Assembly: GCF_004364645.1 (NCBI RefSeq)
Contig: NZ_SOAW01000001.1
Location: forward strand, 434,001 to 498,000
DNA from: Naumannella halotolerans
GTDB taxonomy: Bacteria > Actinomycetota > Actinomycetes > Propionibacteriales > Propionibacteriaceae
Reading direction: 5' to 3'
DNA: 64,000 nt
The position numbers and the translations under genes are program-made. The notes under the pieces were generated by a model, which was not told the DNA's origin, made no database searches, and saw nothing but the letters and a program-made list of their open reading frames with translations. Below, piece after piece: positions 57,476 to 64,000 of this stretch (positions are counted from its first letter, which is position 1; each line of letters opens with the position of its first letter).

Positions 57476-57547
57476 ATGTTCTCCGACAACACCTGCGCCG
57501 TGGTGCCTCTGGCATCGCGAATGTGTTGTCCCTGTTGTGCGCACTGA
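57476..57547 (+). CDS. Cysteine-rich leader peptide (23 codons), probable cysteine-responsive attenuator
   Basis: ATG at 57476 opens a 23-codon ORF ending TGA at 57545-57547. The peptide is MFSDNTCAVVPLASRMCCPC followed by CAH, with five Cys (codons 7, 17, 18, 20, 21). A -10 element ends 6 nt upstream, so the mRNA is predicted to start at the ATG. Leaderless short ORFs with clustered Cys codons are known in mycobacteria to attenuate downstream sulfur genes according to cysteine supply. Here the ORF lies 52 bases before a rhodanese gene. The region between can form TGCGCC-ctgctc-GGCGCA (57562-57579), and the ORF's own end GTGCGC (57537-57542) can instead pair with GCGCAC (57575-57580). Confidence 0.7.
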   Translation: MFSDNTCAVVPLASRMCCPCCAH

Positions 57548-57561
57548 CCAGCCAACAGATC

Positions 57562-57579
57562 TGCGCCCTGCTCGGCGCA
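57562..57579 (+). promoter_or_regulatory. Hairpin between the leader peptide and the rhodanese start
   Basis: TGCGCC and GGCGCA form a 6-bp stem with a 6-base loop, 6 bases upstream of the GGAG ribosome binding site (57586-57589). GCGCAC at 57575-57580 can alternatively pair with GTGCGC at 57537-57542 within the Cys-codon end of the leader ORF. Ribosome stalling there would change which pairing forms. The switching model is inference. Confidence 0.45.
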
Positions 57580-57599
57580 CCGACCGGAGAACACCTCAG

Positions 57600-58058
57600 A
57601 TGACTGTCATCAACCAGATCGAGAACGCCACCGCCCCGATCGTCGCATCGAGCGACGCCGGCTACCAGACCGGGTTGTTCACCGCTGTGACGACCCCGCC
57701 GTCGAGCCCGGCCGCTGCGACCACCCGGATCAGCGCCCGTCGCGCCTTCCAGCATGCATTGCACGGCTACGCGATGTTGATCGACATCCGGCCGCAATGG
57801 GTACGGGAACAGGCCGGGGTGCTGGATCCCGAACTGGCCACCCTGACCGTGGACGTGTGCGATCTCGGCTGGTTGTCGCAGTCCCTGGGTGGTCTGCCGC
57901 CGATCCTGATCTGCCAGAACGGCAATGCCTCGGTCCGGCTGGCGGCTGCCCTGCAGCGGACTGGGGTGAGCGAGGTCTCGGATGTGATCGGTGGTTTCGG
58001 AGCCTGGCAGGCAGCCGGTCTGCCGGTACGAACGATCAGGTCCGGGTCGACGAACTGA
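57600..58058 (+). CDS. Rhodanese-like sulfurtransferase domain protein
   Basis: Single-domain rhodanese-fold protein of 152 residues. After a ~40-residue N-terminal extension come RAFQHALHGYAMLIDIRPQW (~45-64) and the active-site loop ILICQNGNASVRLAAALQRT (~103-122), with Cys followed by QNGNAS. GGFGAWQAAGLPV closes the fold. Such proteins carry persulfide sulfur, but the donor and acceptor are unknown. ATG at 57600 has GGAG about 10 nt upstream. A leaderless Cys-rich ORF precedes it, which suggests control by cysteine supply. The suf operon lies less than 2 kb away, on the other side of the racemase gene. A hairpin overlaps its stop codon. Confidence 0.85.
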   Translation: MTVINQIENATAPIVASSDAGYQTGLFTAVTTPPSSPAAATTRISARRAFQHALHGYAMLIDIRPQWVREQAGVLDPELATLTVDVCDLGWLSQSLGGLPPILICQNGNASVRLAAALQRTGVSEVSDVIGGFGAWQAAGLPVRTIRSGSTN

Positions 58059-58087
58059 TCACGGACAGCGTGCGGCTGTCGGTGATC
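58057..58087 (+). terminator. Hairpin at the rhodanese stop codon
   Basis: GATCACGGACAGC (58057-58069) and GCTGTCGGTGATC (58075-58087) pair at 12 of 13 positions around a 5-base loop. The stem begins within the TGA stop. It probably ends the leader-rhodanese transcript; there is no U tract. Confidence 0.65.
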
Positions 58088-58204
58088 CTCGGCTGCCGAG
58101 CTGCCGCACTCGGGCTCGGGTGGGCCGACGGTTTGGATTGAACGGGAAAAGGGAAGAAACTGGTCTCGTTTGTCCTGTCACCCCGATCAGAGAGTCCTTT
58201 TCGC

Positions 58205-59803
58205 ATGCTTGCCGTCCGTGACCTCGAGGTACGCGCCGGTGCCCGTCTGTTGTTGGAGAATGCGACCTTCCAGGTCGCCGCCGGGGACAAGATCGGACTG
58301 GTCGGCCGCAACGGCGCCGGGAAGACGACCCTGACCAAGATCCTGTCCGGGCAGGCGCAGCCTGCCGCCGGGACCCTCAGCCGTACCGGTGAGGTCGGTT
58401 ATCTCCCGCAGGACCCCCGCACCGGTGACCCGGAGGTGCTGGCCCGGGACCGGATCCTGTCCGCCCGTGGTCTGGACCAGGTGCTGCGGCGACTGCGGCA
58501 GTCCGAGGAGCAGATGGCTTCGCAGGACGACGCAGAGCGTGAGCAGGCAATGGCGCGCTACACCCGGGCCGAAGCCGAACTGCAGGCCGGCGGGGGCTAT
58601 GCCGCCGAGGCCGAGGCGGCTCGGATCGCCGGCAACCTGGCGCTTCCGGATCGGGTCCTCGGCCAGCCGCTGCGGACGCTGTCGGGTGGACAGCGCCGTC
58701 GGGTGGAGTTGGCACGGATTCTCTTCTCCAGCGCCGAGACCCTGCTGCTGGACGAGCCGACCAACCACCTGGACGCCGATTCGATCGCCTGGTTGCGGGG
58801 GTTCCTGCAGAGCTATTCCGGCGGCCTGATCGTGATCAGTCACGACACCGACCTGCTGGCGGCGGTGGTGAACAAGGTGTTCCACCTGGATGCGAACCGT
58901 TCGGTGATCGACATCTACGCCATGGACTGGCGCCGGTACCTGTTGCAGCGGGAGACCGACGAGAAGCGACGCCGTCGTGAACGGGTGAATGCCGAACGCA
59001 AGGCCGAGCAGTTGCTGAACCAGGCCGCCAAGATGGGGGCGAAGGCGACCAAAGCCGTGGCTGCGCAGAACATGGCCAGGCGGGCGGAGAAGTTGCTCTC
59101 CGGCATCGAGGGGGAGCGGGTCAGCGACAAGGTGGCCAAGATCAGATTCCCCGACCCCGTGCCGGCCGGCCGGACCCCGCTGATGGGGAACAACCTGTCC
59201 AAGAGTTACGGATCGCTGGAGGTCTTCACCGGCGTCGACCTCGCGATCGACCGCGGGTCCAAGGTGGTGATCCTCGGGCTGAACGGTGCGGGCAAGACGA
59301 CCATGTTGCGGATCCTGGCCGGGATCGAACGTCCCGACACCGGTGAGGTCGAGCCCGGGTACGGACTGCGCCTGGGCTACTACGCCCAGGAACACGAAAC
59401 CTTGGACACCGAGGCGTCGGTGCTGGACAACATGATCAGTGCCTCGCCGAACCTGAACGACACCGAGGTCCGCAAGATCCTCGGCTCGTTCCTGTTCAGC
59501 GGCGATGACGTGGAGAAGCCGGCGAAGGTGCTCTCCGGTGGGGAGAAGACCCGGTTGGCGCTGGCCATGTTGGTCGTCTCCGGTGCGAACGTGCTGCTGC
59601 TGGACGAACCGACGAACAACCTCGACCCGGCGTCACGGGGCGAGGTGCTGGAGGCCATCCGTACCTACGCCGGAGCTGTCGTCCTGGTCACCCATGACGA
59701 GGGTGCGGTGGAGGCGCTGCAGCCCGACCGGGTGTTGTTGCTGCCCGATGGCGATGAGGACCATTGGAGCCCGGCCTACGGTGAGCTGATCTCCCTGGCC
59801 TGA
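58205..59803 (+). CDS. ABC-F family ATPase (ribosome-associated type)
   Basis: Soluble protein of 532 residues with two ABC domains and no membrane part. Domain 1 has Walker A GLVGRNGAGKTTLTKILSG (~31-49), signature TLSGGQRRRVELA (~158) and Walker B LLLDEPTNHLD (~181). The interdomain helical linker (~240-310) is rich in Arg/Lys/Glu (EKRRRRERVNAERKAEQLL). Domain 2 has Walker A ILGLNGAGKTTMLRILAG (~357), signature VLSGGEKTRLALA (~442) and Walker B LLLDEPTNNLDPASRG (~466). ABC-F proteins act on the ribosome; some protect against antibiotics, but this gene alone does not show resistance. M. tuberculosis Rv1473 is similar and also lies downstream of suf. A 146-base spacer precedes it with no clear promoter. 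Confidence 0.93.
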   Translation: MLAVRDLEVRAGARLLLENATFQVAAGDKIGLVGRNGAGKTTLTKILSGQAQPAAGTLSRTGEVGYLPQDPRTGDPEVLARDRILSARGLDQVLRRLRQSEEQMASQDDAEREQAMARYTRAEAELQAGGGYAAEAEAARIAGNLALPDRVLGQPLRTLSGGQRRRVELARILFSSAETLLLDEPTNHLDADSIAWLRGFLQSYSGGLIVISHDTDLLAAVVNKVFHLDANRSVIDIYAMDWRRYLLQRETDEKRRRRERVNAERKAEQLLNQAAKMGAKATKAVAAQNMARRAEKLLSGIEGERVSDKVAKIRFPDPVPAGRTPLMGNNLSKSYGSLEVFTGVDLAIDRGSKVVILGLNGAGKTTMLRILAGIERPDTGEVEPGYGLRLGYYAQEHETLDTEASVLDNMISASPNLNDTEVRKILGSFLFSGDDVEKPAKVLSGGEKTRLALAMLVVSGANVLLLDEPTNNLDPASRGEVLEAIRTYAGAVVLVTHDEGAVEALQPDRVLLLPDGDEDHWSPAYGELISLA

Positions 59804-59967
59804 TCCGATCATGATCACCGCCCGGCACGCGGGCATCGACCGGGTGTGCTCGGACCAGGGTGATCGGGCGGGTGCGACCGGTCGTTCCGGGAGGGCCGGC
59901 AGCGGGTCGACGGGTTCGGCGGGCAGGAGGTTGTGCGCGCAAGCTGGCCGAACGCGGCGGGGCTGTC

Positions 59968-59973
59968 TACGGT
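59968..59973 (+). promoter_or_regulatory. -10 element (TACGGT) of the Eis-like gene
   Basis: TACGGT ends 6 nt before GTG at 59980, supporting that codon as the start of a leaderless mRNA over the upstream in-frame starts. Confidence 0.45.
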
Positions 59974-59979
59974 TGTGCC

Positions 59980-61257
59980 GTGGACCTGGAGATGAAGACC
60001 TTCCGTGCGCAGTCGGCCGACCCTGCGGAGAACCCCGACGTGGTGCGCTGGTGGCGCGCTGTGAACCAGGGATTCCACGGCGAGCGGCTCAGCGATGATC
60101 GACTGGCCCGGATGGTCGAGGGCAGTTACGACGACGACCTGCTGTTGCGTGGGGTCTACGACCGCGAGATCCCGGAACCGGGTAACCCGAACCGTCCGGT
60201 GGCGACCTTCTGCAGTGCCGACGGCAGCCTCAACGTCGGCGGTCGAACACTTCTGCCTGCACGGTTGATCACCGATGTGACGGTGCGTCCCACCCACCGA
60301 CGTCGTGGACTGCTGCGGACGATGATGTCGGCCGAACTGGCCGAAGCCCGGGATGCAGGTCTTCCCGTGGCTGCGCTGACCGTCACCGAGGGCAGCATCT
60401 ATCGCCGGTTCGGGTTCGGACCCGCCACCTTCGAGACCGGTGTCACGGTGCAGACCAACATGCGGTTCGGTCTGCAGGTCCCGCCCGCCGGGGGGAACGT
60501 CGTGCTCGTCGACGCCGCCCGGGTGCAGGAGTACGCCGCCGACATCTTCGCCGTCTTCCATCAGCGCGTGCCCGGTTCGGTCTCGCGCTTCAGCACCGTT
60601 CCCACCCATGTCAGTGGGGTCTGGGATTTCGGCCTGGGCAAGGAGAACCGACGGACCCGTGGTGCGATCCACCTGTCCGCCGACCGGCGCCCGGACGGAT
60701 ATGTCACCTGGGAGGCCGATCGGCAGGCCGATCAGTTCGGCAAGATCACGATCACCGATCTGGTCGCGACGACAGCGCAGGGTTACCTCGAATTGTGGGA
60801 CTTCCTCGGACACATCGATCTGATCGAGGAAGTGCATTGGCGGCAGGCACCGGTCGAGGACCCGCTGCGATTCGCGCTGAATGACCCGAATCTCTATCAG
60901 GTGACGGATTACCGGGCGAATGTATGGCTACGTCTGCTGGACGTCGCAGCGGTCCTGCAGGCGCGCCCGTGGGTGGGTCGGGGAACGGTGGTGATCGACG
61001 TGAGCGACTCACTCGACCTTGTTCCGGGCCGTTACCTGGTGGAGGTGGCCGACGGTTCGGCAAGGGTCACCCGAACTGATCAACCGGCAGATGTCGCCCT
61101 CGATGCGGCGGCGCTGGCCTCGATCAGTCTCGGTGCAGTGCGTCCGTCGACGCTGCAGAAGGCGGGTTTGATCAACGAGTTGCGCAGCGGTGGAACCGAC
61201 AATCTTGATCAGCTGGTCGCCGCCCCTGCGCCGGTCTGGGGCATCACGCATTTCTGA
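59980..61257 (+). CDS. Eis-like GNAT-family N-acetyltransferase
   Basis: The product has 425 residues, close to mycobacterial Eis (~400). The N-terminal GNAT domain has the acetyl-CoA loop DVTVRPTHRRRGLLRTMMSA (~93-112) and the Tyr-containing SIYRRFGFGPATFE (~138-151), where Eis has its catalytic Tyr. A second degenerate GNAT region and a C-terminal sterol-carrier-like domain follow (~315-425). The protein ends in Phe (GITHF), as Eis does, whose terminal carboxylate acts as a base. GTG at 59980 is chosen from the -10 element 6 nt upstream; the open frame extends 40 codons further but with no family sequence. Eis enzymes acetylate aminoglycosides and other amines; the physiological substrate here is unknown. 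Confidence 0.85.
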   Translation: MDLEMKTFRAQSADPAENPDVVRWWRAVNQGFHGERLSDDRLARMVEGSYDDDLLLRGVYDREIPEPGNPNRPVATFCSADGSLNVGGRTLLPARLITDVTVRPTHRRRGLLRTMMSAELAEARDAGLPVAALTVTEGSIYRRFGFGPATFETGVTVQTNMRFGLQVPPAGGNVVLVDAARVQEYAADIFAVFHQRVPGSVSRFSTVPTHVSGVWDFGLGKENRRTRGAIHLSADRRPDGYVTWEADRQADQFGKITITDLVATTAQGYLELWDFLGHIDLIEEVHWRQAPVEDPLRFALNDPNLYQVTDYRANVWLRLLDVAAVLQARPWVGRGTVVIDVSDSLDLVPGRYLVEVADGSARVTRTDQPADVALDAAALASISLGAVRPSTLQKAGLINELRSGGTDNLDQLVAAPAPVWGITHF

Positions 61258-61264
61258 TTTGACC

Positions 61265-61333
61265 TTGATCGCTGATCATTACACGCCCATAATCGACAAA
61301 TAATGATCAGTTCTCGGCAAATGGCTGATCATT
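61265..61333 (+). promoter_or_regulatory. Promoter with three CTGATCATT motifs upstream of the H1-like gene
   Basis: The promoter is -35 TTGATC (61265-61270), 17 nt, -10 CATAAT (61288-61293). CTGATCATTA (61272-61281) and its exact complement TAATGATCAG (61301-61310) flank the -10, and a third CTGATCATT lies at 61325-61333. This AT-rich patch is conspicuous in a GC-rich window and looks like an operator array. The remainder up to the ATG is a ~65-nt leader with GAGGGGGAA as ribosome binding site. Confidence 0.6.
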
Positions 61334-61397
61334 GTTTCAAAGGGCTGGCTCGGAGTGGACAGCCGAACATCCAGCTACACCGCAACGAGGGGGAACC

Positions 61398-62129
61398 ATG
61401 GCAGCAGCCAAGGCATCCAGGAGCAGCGCGAAGAAGACCACGGCCAAGAAGGCGCCAGCGAAGAAGGCTGCCGCTCCACTGACCAAGGGAGCTCGGATCA
61501 CCGGCAGACAACGCGACAGCCTGGCCACCAGCTTCGCTCGCCGCTACAAGTCGGGTGAGTCGATCCGGTCGATCGCCGACGATTCCGGGCGGTCCTACGG
61601 TTTCGTCCACGGCGTGCTGAAGGAGGCCGGTGTGGATCTGCGCGGTCGCGGCGGTGCCACCCGCGGAGCCGCAGCCAAGAAGTCCCCGGCGAAGAAGACC
61701 ACCGCGACCAAGTCGACCGCGACCACGTCGACGGCCAAGAAGTCCCCGGCGAAGAAGAGCCCGGCGAAGAAGACCACTGCCAAGAAGAGTCCGGCGAAGA
61801 AGACCACGGCAAGCTCGGCGGCGAAGAAGTCGACTGCGAAGAAGTCCCCGGCCAAGAAGACCACCGCGAAGAAGTCGACTGCGGCCAAGTCGACGCCGGC
61901 CAAGAAGACCACCGCGAAGAAGACCACCGCGAAGAAGAGCCCGGCGAAGACGACTGCGGCCAGTTCGGCGGCGAAGAAGTCGAGTGCGAAGAAGGCGCCG
62001 GCGAAGAGGTCGGCCGCGACCAAGTCGGCGGCCACGAAGACCACCGGCAAGAAGACCGCCACCAAGAAGAGCCCGTCCAAGAAGGGCTCGGCCAAGAAGT
62101 CGGGCTCGAAGAAGTCCTCGCGCCGCTGA
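61398..62129 (+). CDS. HTH protein with long histone H1-like Lys/Ala repeat tail
   Basis: A strongly basic protein of 243 residues. Residues 1-32 are Ala/Lys-rich. Residues ~33-90 form a helix-turn-helix domain widely conserved in actinobacteria: [40 protein letters not shown] and [14 protein letters not shown]. The remaining ~150 residues are repeats of [16 protein letters not shown] and AKKST, ending KKSSRR. Tails of this kind in histone H1 and mycobacterial HupB compact DNA, so a nucleoid-associated regulator is the best inference; no experiment is implied. ATG at 61398 follows a strong ribosome binding site. It has its own promoter with a motif array and its own terminator. Confidence 0.85.
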   Translation: MAAAKASRSSAKKTTAKKAPAKKAAAPLTKGARITGRQRDSLATSFARRYKSGESIRSIADDSGRSYGFVHGVLKEAGVDLRGRGGATRGAAAKKSPAKKTTATKSTATTSTAKKSPAKKSPAKKTTAKKSPAKKTTASSAAKKSTAKKSPAKKTTAKKSTAAKSTPAKKTTAKKTTAKKSPAKTTAASSAAKKSSAKKAPAKRSAATKSAATKTTGKKTATKKSPSKKGSAKKSGSKKSSRR

Positions 62130-62139
62130 AACCCTCTCG

Positions 62140-62168
62140 CAGAGCCCGGGCCGTCGGCCCGGGCTCTG
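62140..62168 (+). terminator. Terminator after the H1-like gene
   Basis: A 13-bp perfect stem (CAGAGCCCGGGCC and its complement) closed by GTC lies 10 bases after the stop. It also lies between this gene and the convergent methyltransferase gene, so may act in both directions. Confidence 0.8.
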
Positions 62169-62198
62169 TCGTCTGCCGGGTCTGCTCAGGTGACCTGC

Positions 62199-63023
62199 TC
62201 AGCGAGGTACGGCCACGGTGATGTCCACCGCGAGGGTGAGGGCCGAGACGAGCTCGCCGACCGGCTCTGCGGTGGTGTGGAAGGCACTCGGCCCCATACC
62301 GATCAGGTCGGCGACGAGCGCCGGATCGACAGCCTGGTGCGCGACGACAGCGAACCTGTCGGCCACCGTGAAGCCGCTCGCGAGTTGTCGATCGAGCTCG
62401 TCGGACTTGTTCGCCTGGATGCCCAGCAGGGCACCGGTCTCCCGCAGTTCGATCAGATGATCCGGGCGGGGGGTGACCACCAGCAACCGGCCATCGGCGG
62501 CGAGCACCCGCGCGAACTCGCCGGGGTTCCGGGGGGCGAAGACACAGGTGATCATCTCCACCGACGCATCCGTCACCGGCAGTCGACGCCAGGTGTCGGC
62601 CACCGCGGCAGCCAGTCGCCGATGCGCCCTGGCCGCCATCCGCACGGCCGGCACCGACACGTCGAGCGCCAGTCCCCGCAGCTCCGGCCGGGTGTCGAGG
62701 ATCCGGCCTGCGTACCAACCGGGACCGGATCCGACATCCAGCAGGACCCCATGACCCAGGACCCGGTCGACGAGCGCCGAACTCACCGGATCGAACCAGC
62801 CACTGCTGAGCACCCGATGGCGGGCGGTGACCATCTGCGTGGTGTCGGCATTGCGCGGCGGAGGCTGGTTCAGCAGGTTCACGTACCCCTGGCGGGCGAT
62901 GTCGAAGCGGTGCCCGTTGCCGCAGCCCAGCGACACGGCACGGTCGTGATCATGATCGACGACGACCCCGCTGTGGCACACCGGGCAGCACAGGACATCG
63001 CTGACCAGGTCGAGACCACCCAT
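62199..63023 (-). CDS. RlmA-like 23S rRNA (guanine-N1) methyltransferase
   Basis: The product has 274 residues. The N-terminal zinc ribbon is typical of the RlmA/TlrB family: LCCPVCHSG (Cys-x2-Cys) and SLGCGNGHRFDIARQGYVNL (~31-50), with Cys-x3-His. The SAM-binding motif is GVLLDVGSGPGWYAGRILDT (~91-110). Motif-rich VEMITCVFAPRNPGEFARVL (~154-173) is also typical. RlmA enzymes methylate G745 or G748 of 23S rRNA; which one cannot be decided, and the TlrB branch gives tylosin resistance. ATG at 63023. It lies 29 bases downstream of the SDR gene on the same strand, so they may share an mRNA. Confidence 0.9.
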   Translation of the reverse strand: MGGLDLVSDVLCCPVCHSGVVVDHDHDRAVSLGCGNGHRFDIARQGYVNLLNQPPPRNADTTQMVTARHRVLSSGWFDPVSSALVDRVLGHGVLLDVGSGPGWYAGRILDTRPELRGLALDVSVPAVRMAARAHRRLAAAVADTWRRLPVTDASVEMITCVFAPRNPGEFARVLAADGRLLVVTPRPDHLIELRETGALLGIQANKSDELDRQLASGFTVADRFAVVAHQAVDPALVADLIGMGPSAFHTTAEPVGELVSALTLAVDITVAVPR

Positions 63024-63052
63024 CGGTCAGCGCTTCTCGATCATCGGCGGAT

Positions 63053-63814
63053 TCACACCGTGCGCATGGCGCCACCGTCGACGGGCAGCAGGCTCCCGCT
63101 CAGGTAGGACCCGGCGGGTGAGAGCGCGAAGGCGGCGACCCGACCGAACTCCTCGGGTCGTCCGTACCGCCGGAGCGGGATGGCGCTCTCACCTGCCTTC
63201 CGGGCGGCCTGCGGATCGGCTGCCCGTTCGAGCAGGTGGATCATCCGTTCGGTGTCGATGCTGCCCGGCAGCAGACCGAGCACCCGCGTGCCGTCCGGGC
63301 CCAGTTCATCTGCCAGTTGTTTCACCAGCATGCCCAGGCCCGGCCGCAGACCGTTGGAGATGGCCATACCCGGCAGCGGCAACCGGGCCGAGGTCGACAG
63401 AACCAGCCCGATAGCCAGGTCATCGGCGGTGCCGGCCGCGACCACGGCGCGGACCGTGCGCAGGGCGGCCAGGAAGACCGAGTCGAAGGCATCGGTCCAC
63501 TGCTTCTCCGACATCTCCAACACCGCGCCCGCGGGGGGACCGCCGACGCTGATCAGGGCTCCGTCGAGTCGCCCCCAGGTGTCGAGCGCGAGCCGGCAGG
63601 CGTGCCCGGGCAGGTCGGGGTCACCGAGGTCACCGCTCAGGGCGACTGCCGAACCGTCGCCGAACTCGGCAACGGCCTCGGCCAACACCTCCGCCCGGCG
63701 GGCCACCAGGACCACCTTCGCGCCCTCGGCGACGAGAGCGGCGGCGCTGGCACGGCCCAGACCGCCACTGGCCGCGGTCACCACGAACACCTTGTCGGTC
63801 AGGCCAAGATCCAC
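63053..63814 (-). CDS. SDR-family oxidoreductase-like protein lacking the catalytic Tyr/Lys
   Basis: The product has 253 residues with a Rossmann fold. The dinucleotide loop is VVTAASGGLGRASAAAL (~11-27), ALSGDLGDPDLPG gives the Asp, and VGGPPAGAVLEMSEKQW replaces the usual NNAG. At the active site Ser remains (VLSTSARLPLPGM), but the YxxxK signature is replaced by MAISNGLRPGLGML, so both Tyr and Lys are missing. A group of FabG-like SDRs has this SN..R form and their activity is unclear. The C-terminal LSPAGSYLSGSLLPVDGGA is normal. GTG at 63814 has GGAGGAGTTGAC upstream. Confidence 0.88.
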   Translation of the reverse strand: MDLGLTDKVFVVTAASGGLGRASAAALVAEGAKVVLVARRAEVLAEAVAEFGDGSAVALSGDLGDPDLPGHACRLALDTWGRLDGALISVGGPPAGAVLEMSEKQWTDAFDSVFLAALRTVRAVVAAGTADDLAIGLVLSTSARLPLPGMAISNGLRPGLGMLVKQLADELGPDGTRVLGLLPGSIDTERMIHLLERAADPQAARKAGESAIPLRRYGRPEEFGRVAAFALSPAGSYLSGSLLPVDGGAMRTV

Positions 63815-63909
63815 GTCAACTCCTCCGTTGTCCTGTCAGGTTCTGGTCGATGATCTCCGGGGCCGGCGGGCATACCGGCCTCGGCCGCCACCGATCGGTC
63901 GGGCCCGGG

Positions 63910-64000
63910 TCATCGGTCGACATGTTCGGCGGTCCCGCTCGGTTCGCGGGTCGAGGAACCGGGTTCGGTCTCCCGCGGACGGTACGGGTCGGGTGAGGGG
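63910..64000 (-). CDS. Possible C-terminal end of a gene continuing beyond the window
   Basis: On the minus strand a frame is open from the right edge to TGA (63910-63912), about 28 codons, with GC-rich third positions. It reads as a hydrophilic Pro/Arg/Glu-rich tail (SPDPYRPRETEPGSSTREPS). Too little is visible to name a product, and another frame is also open to 63816. The spacer 63815-63909 shows no other feature. Confidence 0.3.
   Translation of the reverse strand, partial: PSPDPYRPRETEPGSSTREPSGTAEHVDR

Noticed and set aside
58205-59803. Antibiotic resistance ABC-F determinant
   Set aside because: It has the plain two-domain form found in the core genome of actinobacteria next to suf; no leader peptide or resistance-specific extension is visible, so only the family is called.
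61265-61333. Inverted CTGATCATTA pair as the terminator of the Eis-like gene
   Set aside because: The arms flank a good -10 with a -35 at 17 nt, and a third copy lies outside the hairpin. A regulatory array fits better, although a dual role cannot be excluded.

Overview
The window is high-GC chromosomal core DNA from an actinobacterium. The sequence shows several genes found only or mainly in Actinomycetota: RbpA, WhiA, a PdtaR-type ANTAR regulator, OpcA, a mycothiol-dependent (MDMPI-type) enzyme, and a sufR-B-D-C-S-U-T cluster. Gene content and order resemble two stretches that I recall from the Mycobacterium tuberculosis map (roughly Rv1420-Rv1473 and Rv1617-Rv1638). The Lys/Ala-rich tails on several proteins would suit Propionibacteriales, but that placement is inference. 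I see no insertion sequence, prophage, integrase, CRISPR array or rRNA. The only tRNA I find is tRNA-Leu(CAA).

Layout. 1-12.4 kb: lspA (5' end outside), an RluA-type pseudouridine synthase, pyk, tRNA-Leu, pdtaR, polA, an unknown membrane protein, a DHA2 drug exporter, rpsA and coaE. 12.5-18.5 kb: a zinc-ribbon/PrsW-like membrane protein coupled to a Pro/Gln-rich single-pass protein, then uvrB, a yybP-ykoY (Mn2+) riboswitch and a TerC-family gene. 18.6-21.3 kb (minus): an ECF41-like sigma factor with a DUF1059 gene, an MBL-fold hydrolase and an MDMPI-type enzyme. 21.5-28.4 kb: uvrA, a MarR regulator, an enoyl-CoA hydratase and acyl-CoA dehydrogenase pair, and a flavin reductase. 28.6-37.4 kb: uvrC-rapZ-yvcK-whiA, gap-pgk-tpiA, secG and rbpA. 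37.6-44.5 kb (minus): the pentose-phosphate operon tkt-tal-zwf-opcA-pgl. 44.8-49.7 kb: ctaB, a ThrE-type exporter, ctaA and an ABC exporter. 49.8-56.3 kb: the SUF iron-sulfur operon under SufR. 56.4-64 kb: a proline-racemase-family enzyme, a rhodanese behind a cysteine-rich leader peptide, an ABC-F ATPase, an Eis-like acetyltransferase, a histone-H1-like HTH protein, an RlmA-like methyltransferase and an SDR.

How the genes work together. UvrA, UvrB, UvrC and Pol I, a complete excision-repair and resynthesis set, lie within 26.5 kb. Lower glycolysis (gap-pgk-tpiA, pyk) and the pentose-phosphate pathway are side by side. Heme a synthesis (ctaB, ctaA) and Fe-S assembly are neighbours.

Regulation. 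Many starts look leaderless: a TANNNT-like -10 lies 6-7 nt before the start codon of pyk, pdtaR, polA, uvrB, uvrA, marR, uvrC, sufR, the Eis-like gene and two short upstream ORFs. The most interesting signals are a leaderless 23-codon ORF with a Cys-Cys-Pro-Cys-Cys cluster just before the rhodanese gene, a two-copy ECF promoter motif with identical 13-nt spacing, a palindrome over the sufR promoter, the Mn2+ riboswitch before terC, Lys/Ala-rich H1-like tails on UvrA, OpcA and an HTH protein, and a perfect 36-bp tandem duplication of the pgl 3' end that includes the stop codon.
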